A stretch of DNA of 64,000 nucleotides from Weissella oryzae SG25 (GTDB taxonomy: Bacteria; Bacillota; Bacilli; Lactobacillales; Lactobacillaceae). The DNA lies in the NCBI RefSeq assembly GCF_000691805.2, contig NZ_DF820487.1:95888-159887 (forward strand), written 5' to 3'. Of the stretch, positions 18,645 to 28,197 are shown one piece after another. The notes under the pieces are model-generated. The model was not told the DNA's origin and made no database searches. It saw only the letters and a program-made list of their open reading frames with translations. Each line of letters begins with the position of its first letter. Positions within the stretch are counted from its first letter, which is position 1. Both the position numbers and the translations under genes were made by a program.

Positions 18645-19559
18645 ATGGCGGAATATCACGGACAAATTCATCTTGCTTTAGCTGGATTTTATGATGTCCT
18701 TGCTGATAATGGGATTATGTATCGCACACGAGCACGTGGAAACTTTCGCAAGCGCGATGTAAAACCACTGGTGGGTGACTGGGTGACCTTTTCAGCAGAA
18801 ACACAAAAAGAAGGCTATATTTTAGCACTTGATGAGCGTGAAAATGCGCTTGTTCGGCCGCCAGTTGCCAATGTTGATCAAGCATTTGTTGTAACGGCTG
18901 TCCGGATGCCCGATTGGTCAAGTAATTTGTTGGATCGTCAACTAGTAGCGCTTGATGAAAAAGGAATTGAACCAGTTATTTATTTCACCAAAACAGATCT
19001 ATTAAATGACGCTGAGATGGATTACATGAAGACTGTGGCTACGGGTTATCAAGCGGCTGGTTTTCAGGTGATTTTACCAGCTACAGCTTTTGATATAGCT
19101 AGTTTAGAAGCAGTTAAAGGGCTCTTACAAGATAAGCTATCCGTCGTAATGGGCCAAACTGGTGCAGGTAAAAGCACTTTGTTAAACCATTTGCTGCCAG
19201 ACTTAGATTTGGCAACAGGGGAAGTTTCTAAAGCTTTAAGTCGTGGTAAACATACAACACGGCAAGTTGGTTTGGTTTCAATGTTCGGTGGCTTAGTTGC
19301 TGATACACCTGGATTTTCATCTTTTGAAGTTTTTGACATGCCAGCAAATGAATTAACACAGCATTTTCGTGAATTCAATCGTTTAGCTGGGCAATGTCGC
19401 TTCCGTGGCTGCGTTCATCTAAATGAACCCGGTTGTGCGGTTAAAGCAGCACTAGAGGCTGGTGAAATTATGCCTTCGCGTTATGAAAATTACAAATTAT
19501 TTTATGATTTGATAGAAGGTCGTCGGCCGGTTTATAATAAACATGATAAAAAACATTAA
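18645..19559 (+). CDS. rsgA: ribosome small-subunit GTPase RsgA
   Basis: 304 residues; circularly permuted GTPase that helps mature the 30S subunit. An N-terminal OB fold comes first, then G4 FTKTD near residue 110, G1 GQTGAGKST near 169 and G3 DTPGF near 222. The C-terminal zinc knuckle CRFRGCVHLNEPGC follows. The permuted motif order is diagnostic. The prkC-rsgA-rpe-thiN order is conserved in the phylum. Confidence 0.96.
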   Translation: MAEYHGQIHLALAGFYDVLADNGIMYRTRARGNFRKRDVKPLVGDWVTFSAETQKEGYILALDERENALVRPPVANVDQAFVVTAVRMPDWSSNLLDRQLVALDEKGIEPVIYFTKTDLLNDAEMDYMKTVATGYQAAGFQVILPATAFDIASLEAVKGLLQDKLSVVMGQTGAGKSTLLNHLLPDLDLATGEVSKALSRGKHTTRQVGLVSMFGGLVADTPGFSSFEVFDMPANELTQHFREFNRLAGQCRFRGCVHLNEPGCAVKAALEAGEIMPSRYENYKLFYDLIEGRRPVYNKHDKKH

Positions 19560-19587
19560 TGCAGATATATGGGAGTAAAGTAAAACT

Positions 19588-20247
19588 ATGACAATTAAAG
19601 TTGCACCTTCAATTTTAGCAGCCGATTATTTAAACCTTGAACGTGATGTGAAGTTGGTTGAAGCCGCTGGCGCTGAATTATTGCACATTGATGTGATGGA
19701 TGGCATGTTTGTACCATCAATTTCTTACGGTCCAGGTTGGGTTAAAGCATTGCGCCCAATGACCGGGCTTGTTTTAGACGTTCATTTGATGGTTGAACAA
19801 CCTGAACGCTACATTGACACCTTTGCAGCTGCTGGTGCTGATATTATTGGGGTTCATGTTGAGGCTACTCAACACATTCACCGTGCACTACAACAGATTA
19901 AGGGACACGGTAAAAAAGCTGAAGTTGTAATTAATCCAGGGACGCCGGTTAGTGCAATCGAATCAGTTTTGGACATGGTTGATCAAGTTTTGGTTATGAC
20001 TGTTAATCCTGGTTTTGGTGGACAAAAGTTTTTGCCAGCAACGTTGAAGAAGATTGCTCGTTTAGCGGAACTTAAAGCTGAATTTGGCTATGATTTTGAT
20101 ATTGAAATTGATGGCGGCGCTAACGATGAAACAACGGCCTTAGCTTACCAAGCGGGTGCTACAGTCGCAGTTGCCGGTTCATATGTTTATGACAAGGTTG
20201 ACCCAGCCGCTAAAATTGCTAGACTAAAGGCTGTAACAACTGACTAA
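19588..20247 (+). CDS. rpe: ribulose-phosphate 3-epimerase
   Basis: 219-residue TIM-barrel enzyme interconverting ribulose 5-phosphate and xylulose 5-phosphate, a central step of the phosphoketolase pathway. Motifs LHIDVMDGMFVP, DVHLMVEQPE, MTVNPGFGGQKF and EIDGGAN supply the metal and phosphate sites. Its last base is the first base of the thiN ATG. Confidence 0.96.
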   Translation: MTIKVAPSILAADYLNLERDVKLVEAAGAELLHIDVMDGMFVPSISYGPGWVKALRPMTGLVLDVHLMVEQPERYIDTFAAAGADIIGVHVEATQHIHRALQQIKGHGKKAEVVINPGTPVSAIESVLDMVDQVLVMTVNPGFGGQKFLPATLKKIARLAELKAEFGYDFDIEIDGGANDETTALAYQAGATVAVAGSYVYDKVDPAAKIARLKAVTTD

Positions 20248-20915
20248 TGAAAAAAATGCACGTTTTAATTGGTGGCCCAGTTAGCGAATGGCCTGATGAA
20301 TTAGCTACTGGTCAGATTGCTGGCCCTTGGGTCGCAGCTGATCGAGGTGCTCTACGCTTGTTAAAGCTGGGGATTGTACCTGAACTAGTAGTTGGTGATT
20401 TTGATTCAATGAGTGCGACTGAGAAAGCTTTAGTTGATGCTCAGGTAGCTCGGCGGGTTGCGGTAAGGCCGGAAAAAGACGAGACAGATACAGAATTATT
20501 GTTGAGCTTATTAAACGAAGATAAAAGCATAGATGAAATCATAATTTACGGAGCAACTGGCGGACGGCTAGATCAGTTGTTATCAAATTTATGGATTTTT
20601 ACGCAAGAACGCTTTTTGGATTTAGTGCCTAAAGTTCAAATAGTTGACCGGGTAAACGTTCTTAAGTTATTTTTGCCAGGGCAACATACAATTAAACGAT
20701 TAGATTCAATGCATTATTTGGGTTTTATGAATCTCACACCTGTAAAAAATCTTACGCTACTTGATGAAAAATATCGTTTACAGGAGTGGTCATCAACAGT
20801 GCCTTTTTCGTGGTCATCAAACGAATTTAGCGGAACGGTAAATCATTTTTCTTTTGATGCCGGAATTGTTGCTGTAATCCAAAGTCGCGACTTGCATGGC
20901 CAGCAAGGTGACTAA
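20247..20915 (+). CDS. thiN: thiamine pyrophosphokinase
   Basis: 222 residues; converts thiamine to thiamine diphosphate, the cofactor of phosphoketolase. VGDFDSM near residue 50 and PEKDETDTELLL near 75 are the substrate and metal motifs. Last gene of the priA operon; one-base overlap with rpe. No terminator is evident before the rpmB promoter region. Confidence 0.92.
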   Translation: MKKMHVLIGGPVSEWPDELATGQIAGPWVAADRGALRLLKLGIVPELVVGDFDSMSATEKALVDAQVARRVAVRPEKDETDTELLLSLLNEDKSIDEIIIYGATGGRLDQLLSNLWIFTQERFLDLVPKVQIVDRVNVLKLFLPGQHTIKRLDSMHYLGFMNLTPVKNLTLLDEKYRLQEWSSTVPFSWSSNEFSGTVNHFSFDAGIVAVIQSRDLHGQQGD

Positions 20916-20921
20916 AAAAAC

Positions 20922-20945
20922 GTGTAAAGTAAAAATACTTTACAG
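20922..20945. promoter_or_regulatory. 24-bp inverted repeat upstream of rpmB, shared with rpsP
   Basis: GTGTAAAG and CTTTACAG flank an A-rich 8-bp centre. The element at 37209-37232 before rpsP has the same arms, the same 8-bp spacing and nearly the same centre (21 of 24 positions identical). It lies just upstream of the rpmB promoter, where a regulator could bind. Confidence 0.65.
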
Positions 20946-20952
20946 AAAATCC

Positions 20953-20985
20953 TTGCATATCAGATGAGGGTTTGATAATATAATT
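20953..20985 (+). promoter_or_regulatory. promoter of rpmB
   Basis: TTGCAT is followed at roughly standard distance by a TAATATAAT region, then a leader of about 50 bases and the ribosome site GGAGGG before the rpmB ATG. Confidence 0.55.
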
Positions 20986-21036
20986 CAAGTAAATAAAAGC
21001 ACTGAAAAAAGAGCTTAAGATTGGAGGGTCAATCAT

Positions 21037-21237
21037 ATGGCAGTTGATGCAATTACTGGAAAGCGTACGCGTTTCGGAAACCAACGTTCACACGCCCTTA
21101 ACTCAAGCCGTCGTAGCTGGAAGCCAAACTTGCAAAAGGTGACGGTTAAGATCAATGGATCAGCACCTAAGAAGGTGTTCTTGTCAGCTCGTACTTTAAA
21201 GGCTGGTTTGAAGAACGGTTCAATTGAGCGTGTTTAA
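21037..21237 (+). CDS. rpmB: 50S ribosomal protein L28
   Basis: 66 residues. The start [20 protein letters not shown] and the basic remainder match L28. It lacks the CxxC pairs of the zinc-binding L28 form, so it is the zinc-free paralogue. Monocistronic between its own promoter and a terminator. Confidence 0.95.
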   Translation: MAVDAITGKRTRFGNQRSHALNSSRRSWKPNLQKVTVKINGSAPKKVFLSARTLKAGLKNGSIERV

Positions 21238-21244
21238 TTAGATG

Positions 21245-21272
21245 AAGCTGCCATTTGGTAGCTTTTTTCTTT
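21245..21272 (+). terminator. intrinsic terminator of rpmB
   Basis: AAGCTGCC pairs with GGTAGCTT (one G-T pair) across an ATTT loop and is followed by TTTTTTC. Confidence 0.85.
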
Positions 21273-21373
21273 TAAATTAATAAATAGATACATGAGCTTT
21301 AAATACTACACTTAGCGAATTTAAACCTAGGTGTGCTAAAATGTTAGAAAGTATACTAACGGAGGCAAAACAA

Positions 21374-21736
21374 ATGGCAGTTAAAATTCAGACTCCAAGT
21401 GGAATCATTGAAATTGAGAACGATGTAATTGCAACGATTGTCGGGGGGGCCGCCACAGATAACTACGGGGTCGTAGGGATGGCTAGCCAAAATCCTTTGC
21501 GCGATGGTGTAAATCAAATTTTAAATAAAGATAACTTTTCAAAGGGTGTTGTTGTGCGCCAACAAGATAATGGGGTTGCAGTTGATGTCCACATCGTTGT
21601 CGGTTATGGTATGAAAATCTCTGAAATTTCAAAGAGCGTCCAAGCACGTGTGAAAAATGATTTAAGTGTTATGTTAGGGATTGTAGCTACTGAAGTTAAT
21701 GTCACAGTACAGGGTGTACGTGTACTTGGCGATTAG
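21374..21736 (+). CDS. Asp23/YloU family envelope stress protein
   Basis: 120 residues of the Asp23/Gls24 (DUF322) family, the YloU branch found before the fatty-acid kinase gene. VDVHIVVGYGMKISEISKSV and the final VTVQGVRVLGD are the family core. I chose ATG 21374 because GGAGG stands 8 bases upstream; an ATG at 21341 would overlap the likely promoter TGCTAAAAT. Role in Firmicutes is membrane or fatty-acid linked but poorly defined. Confidence 0.9.
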   Translation: MAVKIQTPSGIIEIENDVIATIVGGAATDNYGVVGMASQNPLRDGVNQILNKDNFSKGVVVRQQDNGVAVDVHIVVGYGMKISEISKSVQARVKNDLSVMLGIVATEVNVTVQGVRVLGD

Positions 21737-21757
21737 CCTAGTTGGAGGAAATTTAAC

Positions 21758-23446
21758 GTGGAAGTTGTTAGTAATATTACCAACGTTGAGTTTGGTAAAA
21801 TGATTAATGCAGCAGCGAGTGCTCTTAAAGATAATGCTGATAAAATCAATAAATTAAATGTCTTTCCAGTACCCGATGGGGATACTGGTACAAACATGAC
21901 CCTTTCGATGGCTTCAGGGGCTGAATATGAACGCCAAGAAACTGATACAACAATTGGTGCCTTAGCTAAGGCAACGTCAAAAGGCTTGTTGATGGGAGCA
22001 CGTGGAAATTCTGGGGTGATTTTATCACAGATTTTCCGTGGCTTTGCTAGTTCAGTTGAAGGCAAGACGACCTTATCAGCCCGTGATTTTGCGGATGCCT
22101 TAATGGGTGGAGCTGAGACAGCCTATAAGGCCGTTATGAAGCCAACTGAAGGAACAATCCTGACAGTTGTCCGTGAAGCTGCTGGGGCTGCTAATCAAGC
22201 TGCTAAGGAAGATAATAAGGATGTAGTCAAGGTAGCGCAGGCAGCTTTTGTTGCCGCCGAAGCAGCCTTGGCAACCACACCAGATTTACTACCAGTCCTC
22301 AAAGAAGTTGGAGTGGTAGATTCAGGTGGGCAAGGACTTGTCATTGTCTTAGAAGCCTTCTTCGCAGTTCTATCTGGCCAAGAAGTCGGTGAAACAACGG
22401 TTGATAATGCCGGATTAGATGCAATGATTAAAGGTTTGCATGACAGTGGGGTACAGGGTGAAATTAATCCTGCAGACATCAAATATGGTTATTGTACTGA
22501 GATAATGGTTGATATTGCCCAAGGTACAACTTATGATCAGAAATTTGATTACGACAAATTTTATAATCATTTAGCACAACTTGGTGACTCACTTTTGGTT
22601 ATCAATGATGATGAAGTGGTTAAAGTGCATGTACATACGGAAAACCCAGGTGAAGTTATCAGTTGGGGAACCCATTTTGGATCTTTACGTAAAGTAAAGG
22701 TTGATAACATGCGCGATCAACAAGTTGAGGCTGCCGCTGCTGCACAAGCAACTAAAGCCGCAAATAAGGCCAGCGAACAAGCTGCAGTTGATTTAGCTGT
22801 AATTACAATTGCAACTGGTGCGGGGGTTAAGGATTTGTTTGCCTCAGCTGGAGCAACCGTTGTTTTGGATGGTGAGCAAGCACCATCAACTCAGGATTTA
22901 GTCGATGCAGTTAAAGCTTCAGGAGCTAAAGCAGCAATTATTCTACCTAATGACAGTAATATCTTTATGGCCGCCCAACAAGCGGTTGAGTTATTAGAAA
23001 TACCAACAGCGGTCGTGAAGACACGGACCATTCAACAAGGTTTGACATCCCTAGTGTTGGGTTATAACCCCAACGATGATTTGACAACAGTTGCTAATGA
23101 AATGACCGATACAATGGCTGAAGTCATTTCAGGCGCTTTGACAACTTCTGTGCGTGATACTACTTTGGGTGGTTTAGAAATCCATGACGGCGATGCAATT
23201 GGTCTTTTGGACGGGAAAATTACCGTAGCGGTTGCTGACAATGATTTGGAAAGTGCTGCTAAGCAATTATTGGCACAAATGATTACTGATGAAGCTGAAA
23301 TTGTAACCATCATTTTTGGGTCTCAAAGTAATCAAGCTGGTGCACAAGCAATCGCTGATGCGGCATTGGCAATTGATGAAGATCTTGAAATTGAAATTCA
23401 TGATGGTGGTCAACCATTATATCCATATTTAATTTCAGTTGAGTAA
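21758..23446 (+). CDS. fakA: fatty acid kinase subunit FakA (DAK2 domain)
   Basis: 562 residues; ATP-binding subunit that phosphorylates exogenous fatty acids held by FakB proteins. The N-terminal DAK2 domain shows LNVFPVPDGDTGTNMTLS and ARGNSGVILSQIFRGFA; a long EDD-type C-terminal half follows. GTG start at 21758 after TTGGAGGAA. Together with plsX downstream it feeds phospholipid synthesis. No FakB is in the window. Confidence 0.92.
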   Translation: MEVVSNITNVEFGKMINAAASALKDNADKINKLNVFPVPDGDTGTNMTLSMASGAEYERQETDTTIGALAKATSKGLLMGARGNSGVILSQIFRGFASSVEGKTTLSARDFADALMGGAETAYKAVMKPTEGTILTVVREAAGAANQAAKEDNKDVVKVAQAAFVAAEAALATTPDLLPVLKEVGVVDSGGQGLVIVLEAFFAVLSGQEVGETTVDNAGLDAMIKGLHDSGVQGEINPADIKYGYCTEIMVDIAQGTTYDQKFDYDKFYNHLAQLGDSLLVINDDEVVKVHVHTENPGEVISWGTHFGSLRKVKVDNMRDQQVEAAAAAQATKAANKASEQAAVDLAVITIATGAGVKDLFASAGATVVLDGEQAPSTQDLVDAVKASGAKAAIILPNDSNIFMAAQQAVELLEIPTAVVKTRTIQQGLTSLVLGYNPNDDLTTVANEMTDTMAEVISGALTTSVRDTTLGGLEIHDGDAIGLLDGKITVAVADNDLESAAKQLLAQMITDEAEIVTIIFGSQSNQAGAQAIADAALAIDEDLEIEIHDGGQPLYPYLISVE

Positions 23447-23460
23447 TTTAAACTAAATAG

Positions 23461-23482
23461 AGCCCCTAGTGGGCTTTTTTTA
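23461..23482 (+). terminator. intrinsic terminator of asp23-fakA
   Basis: AGCCC and GGGCT enclose a short loop, followed by seven T residues. Confidence 0.8.
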
Positions 23483-23564
23483 TTTAACTAAAAAGAAATT
23501 ATGGCCCCTTAAAAATATTTGTTATAATGGTTAAACTTAATTAATTTTGAAAGGGTGGGCTAAG

Positions 23565-25607
23565 ATGATGGTGTCATTATTAGATTCGGTTGGAACTTTA
23601 GCAGGTGTAGGGCCTAAGCGCGAGTTAGCGCTTAATCATCTAGCAATATACACAATTAATGATCTGCTAAACTATTTTCCTAATCGGTATAATGATCTTG
23701 AGCAAAGGTTACCATCGGACACCTTAGATGGTGAAAAAGTTACCTTTAAAGGGGTCGTATCATCAGAACCAGTTTTAACCCGTTTTGGCTTTAAGAAGAC
23801 CCGGGTTGGATTTCGCTTACTTGTTGAGCATGATAATGTACTGGTCACTTTTTTTAATCAACCATGGATTCAAAGCCGTATTAATTTAGGCGATGAACTA
23901 GCAGTTTATGGGGTCTATGAAAAAAGTCGGCAAAGTTTGAGCGGGATGAAGTTACTACCTAAAAATAGTGAGGACGAACTAGAGCCGATTTATCCGTCAT
24001 CAAAAGAGATTCAACAAAAGTCAATCAAGAGTCTAATTGAGCAGGCTTTGGGGAAGTATCAGGCATTGTTGGCAGAAAATAATATCGTGCCTGAGCCGAT
24101 TCGCTCGCACTATAAGCTACTAGATCATAAGGCAACAATTTTTGGGATGCACGTACCAAAAACGCCCCTCGAAGCCGAGCAAGCTAGGCGCTCAGCCTCC
24201 TTCGAGGAATTTTTTACTTTTCAAATGCGCCTACAAATTATTAAGTCCATGGATCGAACTAATCATGGGCGAGCAATTAATTTTGATAACGAACGTTTAA
24301 AAGCCTTTATTAAGAAGTTGCCGTATGAATTAACCCAAGCACAAAAGAAAGTGGTTAATGAAATCGTCTATGATATGCGGCGACCAATTCACATGAATCG
24401 CTTGTTACAAGGTGATGTGGGGTCTGGTAAAACGATTGTGGCCGCTTTAGCGATGTATGCAGCAATCACAGCTGGCATGCAGGCAACAATGATGGCTCCC
24501 ACGGAAATCTTGGCACAACAGCATGCTAAATCAATTGGTAACTTATTTGATCCACAAATGGTTCGAGTTGAACTATTAACCGGGGCAACTAAGGCTGCAC
24601 AACGACGTCAAATTTTGGCTGATTTAGTAAGTGGTGAGGTTGATATTTTAATTGGTACTCATGCTTTGATTCAACCAGATATTGAATTTCATCAATTAGG
24701 GCTCGCAGTAATTGATGAACAACACCGTTTTGGGGTTGATCAGCGGGGACTGTTACGTGATATTGGGATGAATCCGGATATTTTAGCTATGACAGCAACG
24801 CCAATTCCGCGGACTTTAGCAATTACAGCCTATGGTGAAATGGATGTTTCAATTATTGATGAATTACCAGCTGGTCGAAAGCCAATCAAGACCGCTTGGG
24901 TGCGTCATAATGAGCTAGAAAAATCACTGCGGTTAATTAAAGAACAGTTAAAGGCAGGTGCACAAGCTTATGTAGTAACGCCTTTGATTGAGGAGTCAGA
25001 GGTTTTAGATGTTCAAAATGCGGAGCAGGTCTACGCAGAGATGCAAGCGGAGTTCGCACCGGATTATGAGGTTGCTTTATTACACGGACGCATGACAAAC
25101 CAGGCTAAAGATGCAATTATGGAAGGCTTTAAGCAAAACCAGATTCAAATTTTAGTGGCTACGACAGTAATTGAAGTTGGAGTTGATGTACCTAATGCGT
25201 CAGTTATGCTGATTTTAGATGCTGACCGTTTTGGCCTAGCCCAACTGCACCAATTAAGAGGACGAGTTGGCCGAGGCGAGCGACAATCATATACGATCTT
25301 GGTTGCTGACCCTAAGACTCAGTATGGAATTGATCGAATGGAAGCAATGGTTGAAACAACCGATGGCTTTGTCTTAGCACAAAAAGATTTAGAATTACGG
25401 GGCTCTGGTGATGTCTTAGGGGTCAGACAATCTGGTGTACCGGCTTTTCGCGTTGGTGATCCAATCCGTGATATGAAAATGATGGAGATTGCCCAGCAAG
25501 AAGCAATTGAGCTAATTACGCGGCCAGGCTGGGAGGAAGATCCAGCCAATCGTTTTTTGGCAAATTATATGTCAGAAACAATGGCACGCTACCGTTATTT
25601 TGATTAA
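23565..25607 (+). CDS. recG: ATP-dependent DNA helicase RecG
   Basis: 680 residues; branch-migrating helicase for forks and Holliday junctions. Wedge domain at the N-terminus, Walker A GDVGSGKT near residue 283, VIDEQHRFGVDQR near 382, MTATPIPRTLAI, and QLRGRVGRGERQSYTILV near the end. ATG 23565 was chosen because GGGTGG stands about 7 bases upstream; a TTG at 23547 has no ribosome site. A TATAAT at 23522-23527 is the likely -10. Confidence 0.96.
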   Translation: MMVSLLDSVGTLAGVGPKRELALNHLAIYTINDLLNYFPNRYNDLEQRLPSDTLDGEKVTFKGVVSSEPVLTRFGFKKTRVGFRLLVEHDNVLVTFFNQPWIQSRINLGDELAVYGVYEKSRQSLSGMKLLPKNSEDELEPIYPSSKEIQQKSIKSLIEQALGKYQALLAENNIVPEPIRSHYKLLDHKATIFGMHVPKTPLEAEQARRSASFEEFFTFQMRLQIIKSMDRTNHGRAINFDNERLKAFIKKLPYELTQAQKKVVNEIVYDMRRPIHMNRLLQGDVGSGKTIVAALAMYAAITAGMQATMMAPTEILAQQHAKSIGNLFDPQMVRVELLTGATKAAQRRQILADLVSGEVDILIGTHALIQPDIEFHQLGLAVIDEQHRFGVDQRGLLRDIGMNPDILAMTATPIPRTLAITAYGEMDVSIIDELPAGRKPIKTAWVRHNELEKSLRLIKEQLKAGAQAYVVTPLIEESEVLDVQNAEQVYAEMQAEFAPDYEVALLHGRMTNQAKDAIMEGFKQNQIQILVATTVIEVGVDVPNASVMLILDADRFGLAQLHQLRGRVGRGERQSYTILVADPKTQYGIDRMEAMVETTDGFVLAQKDLELRGSGDVLGVRQSGVPAFRVGDPIRDMKMMEIAQQEAIELITRPGWEEDPANRFLANYMSETMARYRYFD

Positions 25608-25662
25608 GTGCTAAAATATGGTAAAGTAAGCGAAGTTTAACAAAGGACTAGAGGAAATTAAT

Positions 25663-26712
25663 ATGTTTAAGATTGCAGTTGATGCAATGGGCGGCGACAA
25701 TGCACCACAAGCAGTTGTTGCAGGAATTGAACAAGCACGTGATCGACTCTCAGATGTTGAATTTATGTTGTTTGGACAATTAGATAAAGTTGCTCCGTTA
25801 ATAAAAAATGATGAGCGTATTACTTTAATTCAAGCTGATGAAGTAATTGAAATGGCTGAAGAGCCAGTGAAATCAGTGCGACGTAAAAAGCAAAGTTCAT
25901 TAGTCTTAGCTGCAAATGCAGTTAAGGCTGGCGAGGCGGATGCACTATTTTCAGCTGGTAATACAGGGGCTTTATTGGCTGCAGGAATCTTTATCGTTGG
26001 TCGGATTAAGGGAATTGATCGGCCAGCATTAATGACCGTCATGCCTGCTTTTGCTGGGCCTAATGATAATTTTGTCATGATGGATATGGGTGCAAATGCG
26101 GAAAATCGAGCAACACACTTGTATCAATATGGTGTTTTAGGTTCATTTTACGCTACAAATATTTTAGGTTATCAAGCGCCTCGGGTTGGGTTACTAAATA
26201 ATGGAACCGAAGCTGATAAGGGTGACCAAGTTCATAAAGCAGCCCATGAATTATTGCAGTATGGTGCAGATCATCAGCTATTAAACTTTATTGGTAATGT
26301 TGAGGCACGTGATATTTTGCAAGGACCAGCCGATGTTGTAATTGCGGATGGCTTTTCTGGAAATGCGACTTTGAAAGCAATTGAAGGTACGGCTTTGACT
26401 TTGTTGAAGTTAATGAAGGATAGTATCATGAGTGCTGGCCCATTAGCTAAGCTTGGTGGCGCTTTGGTAAAACCAGCTTTGAAGACGATGCAAGAACGCC
26501 TTGATTATTCTAAGGCTGGTGGAGCGGTCGTAATTGGAGTTAAGGCACCAGTTGTTAAGGCCCATGGCTCATCAGAAGCCGAAACCATTGCTAACACAAT
26601 GGTTCAAATCGAAGCAATGTTACATGCAGATTTGGTTGCTAAAGTTGAAAGCTTTGTAGCTGAACATGCTGCAGATTTGACGGTGCAATCAGCTAGTGAT
26701 GATGAAAAGTAA
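25663..26712 (+). CDS. plsX: phosphate acyltransferase PlsX
   Basis: 349 residues; makes acyl-phosphate from acyl-ACP for phosphatidic acid synthesis. The start VDAMGGDNAPQAVVAGI and IADGFSGNATLKAIEGT are PlsX signatures. An extended -10 TGCTAAAAT (25610-25618) precedes it, overlapping the end of the recG region. Followed within 37 bp by acpP, the usual pair. Confidence 0.95.
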   Translation: MFKIAVDAMGGDNAPQAVVAGIEQARDRLSDVEFMLFGQLDKVAPLIKNDERITLIQADEVIEMAEEPVKSVRRKKQSSLVLAANAVKAGEADALFSAGNTGALLAAGIFIVGRIKGIDRPALMTVMPAFAGPNDNFVMMDMGANAENRATHLYQYGVLGSFYATNILGYQAPRVGLLNNGTEADKGDQVHKAAHELLQYGADHQLLNFIGNVEARDILQGPADVVIADGFSGNATLKAIEGTALTLLKLMKDSIMSAGPLAKLGGALVKPALKTMQERLDYSKAGGAVVIGVKAPVVKAHGSSEAETIANTMVQIEAMLHADLVAKVESFVAEHAADLTVQSASDDEK

Positions 26713-26749
26713 CTTTTAATTTAAATAAAAAAAGAATTAGGTGATAAAA

Positions 26750-26992
26750 ATGGAACGGCAAGAAGTATTAGATAAAGTAATTTCAGTTGTAGTGAGTCAT
26801 TTTGAATTGGATCCAGCAAAGGTAACGGGCGATTTGAGCTTTTTGACCGATATTGATGCCGATTCAATTGATTTTGTAGAATTAGTATTAGAGATGGAAG
26901 ATGAGTTTGATATTGAAATCTCCGATGAAGATGCTGAAGGTCTGAAAACAATTAATAATACTGTCGATTACATTATGAGTCACAGCAAGTAA
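26750..26992 (+). CDS. acpP: acyl carrier protein
   Basis: 80-residue acidic helical protein. The phosphopantetheine attachment serine is Ser39 in DADSIDFVEL (Ile replaces the common Leu after Ser). ATG 26750 was chosen because AGGTG lies about 7 bases upstream; the GTG in that same ribosome site is in frame but would leave no site for itself. Second gene of the plsX unit. Confidence 0.93.
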   Translation: MERQEVLDKVISVVVSHFELDPAKVTGDLSFLTDIDADSIDFVELVLEMEDEFDIEISDEDAEGLKTINNTVDYIMSHSK

Positions 26993-26997
26993 AAGAT

Positions 26998-27034
26998 AAG
27001 TTGAACTGGCAAAGATGCTAGTTCAACTTTTTTG
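26998..27034 (+). terminator. intrinsic terminator of plsX-acpP
   Basis: AAGTTGAACT pairs with AGTTCAACTT, with inner GC pairs and a T7 tail. Confidence 0.9.
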
Positions 27035-27121
27035 TTAGGAACATAAAGCTGTGTTTAGATGATTATCTGGTGCTCAATTGGTAATTGGTATAGAATTTAT
27101 TTGAGAGGACAGGAGGGTTTT

Positions 27122-28063
27122 ATGATTAATGCAGCTAAAGCACAGGATGTTTGGAAAGATACTGGGGAGAGCGTATCTTTTATCGTTCTTAAGATGAAAC
27201 GCGAAAATTTAGCAGCCGAGCAGGCGGAAATTGCTGAATTTGCTGATCGTTCACAAGCAATTATTCGTTCACTAAAAATTAGAGCTGCACAAGCAAATTT
27301 ACGGGTAGCAATCGGTTTTAGTGCAAAAGCTTGGCAGTATCTTTTTCCAAAAGTTACGATGCCTAAGGAGTTAGAAACATATACAACATTAACTGGACCG
27401 AAATATTCGATGCCAGCAAGTGATGGTGATATTTTCTTACATATTCGAGCAAAAGATGAAGCAATCGTATATGAAGCGGTTCGGCAATTTATGATTTTTT
27501 TGCAGCCAGCAACCAATTTAATTGATGAAACCAAGGGCTTCCGTTATTTGGAAGGCCGGGCAATTATTGGCTTTGTTGATGGTACTGAGGCGCCAGGAAT
27601 GGAAGATGCAGCTGAATATGCGATTATTGGCGATGAAGACCCTAACTTTGAGAATGGTTCTTATGCCTTTGCACAAAAGTGGTTACACGATATGTCAAAT
27701 TGGGAACATAATGCAACAGAAGTACAAGAGAAGGCCGTTGGTCGGCATAAGTTTGATGATTTGGAATTAGAAGATGAGGATAAGTTTAAAAATGCACACA
27801 ATGTCGCTTCGAAAATCGAAATTGATGGAGTTGAACAAAAAATTGTGCGCATGAATGTGCCTTTCTCAAATCCGGCAGCTGGTCAAACGGGAACATATTT
27901 TATCGGTTATGCACGACATTGGCAGGTAACAAAGCAAATGCTACAACAAATGTTGGATAAGTCAGATTTCTTGCTTTCTTTCTCAACACTTTTGTCAGGT
28001 CAGCTCTTTTTTATTCCGTCACGAGATAATTTAGCTGAAATTGCTGACGGAAAATATTTTTAA
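27122..28063 (+). CDS. Dyp-type heme peroxidase
   Basis: 313-residue dye-decolorizing peroxidase (YfeX/EfeB-like fold). The GxxDG signature is GFVDGTEAPG near residue 155, and AVGRHKFDD near 208 carries His and Arg in the heme-proximal region. The last part ATGQ-like segment AAGQTGTYFIGYARHW is also typical. No Tat or Sec signal is visible, so it is cytoplasmic. ATG 27122 follows AGGAGGG; the longer frame from 27059 lacks such a site. Monocistronic. Heme would have to be taken up, since members of this group generally do not make it. Confidence 0.92.
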   Translation: MINAAKAQDVWKDTGESVSFIVLKMKRENLAAEQAEIAEFADRSQAIIRSLKIRAAQANLRVAIGFSAKAWQYLFPKVTMPKELETYTTLTGPKYSMPASDGDIFLHIRAKDEAIVYEAVRQFMIFLQPATNLIDETKGFRYLEGRAIIGFVDGTEAPGMEDAAEYAIIGDEDPNFENGSYAFAQKWLHDMSNWEHNATEVQEKAVGRHKFDDLELEDEDKFKNAHNVASKIEIDGVEQKIVRMNVPFSNPAAGQTGTYFIGYARHWQVTKQMLQQMLDKSDFLLSFSTLLSGQLFFIPSRDNLAEIADGKYF

Positions 28064-28072
28064 AATTAAAGC

Positions 28073-28099
28073 AAACGACCTCATTTTGAGGTCGTTTTT
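28073..28099 (+). terminator. intrinsic terminator of the Dyp peroxidase gene
   Basis: AAACGACCTC (28073-28082) pairs perfectly with GAGGTCGTTT (28088-28097) and runs into T residues. Confidence 0.92.
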
Positions 28100-28197
28100 A
28101 TTCGTGTTTGTTTATGTAATTTTAAAAGTAAGATAAGGGCAAAAGCAATGCAAATTCTGGTATAATTAACCTTATCTAACGAAAAATGGAGTGACTT

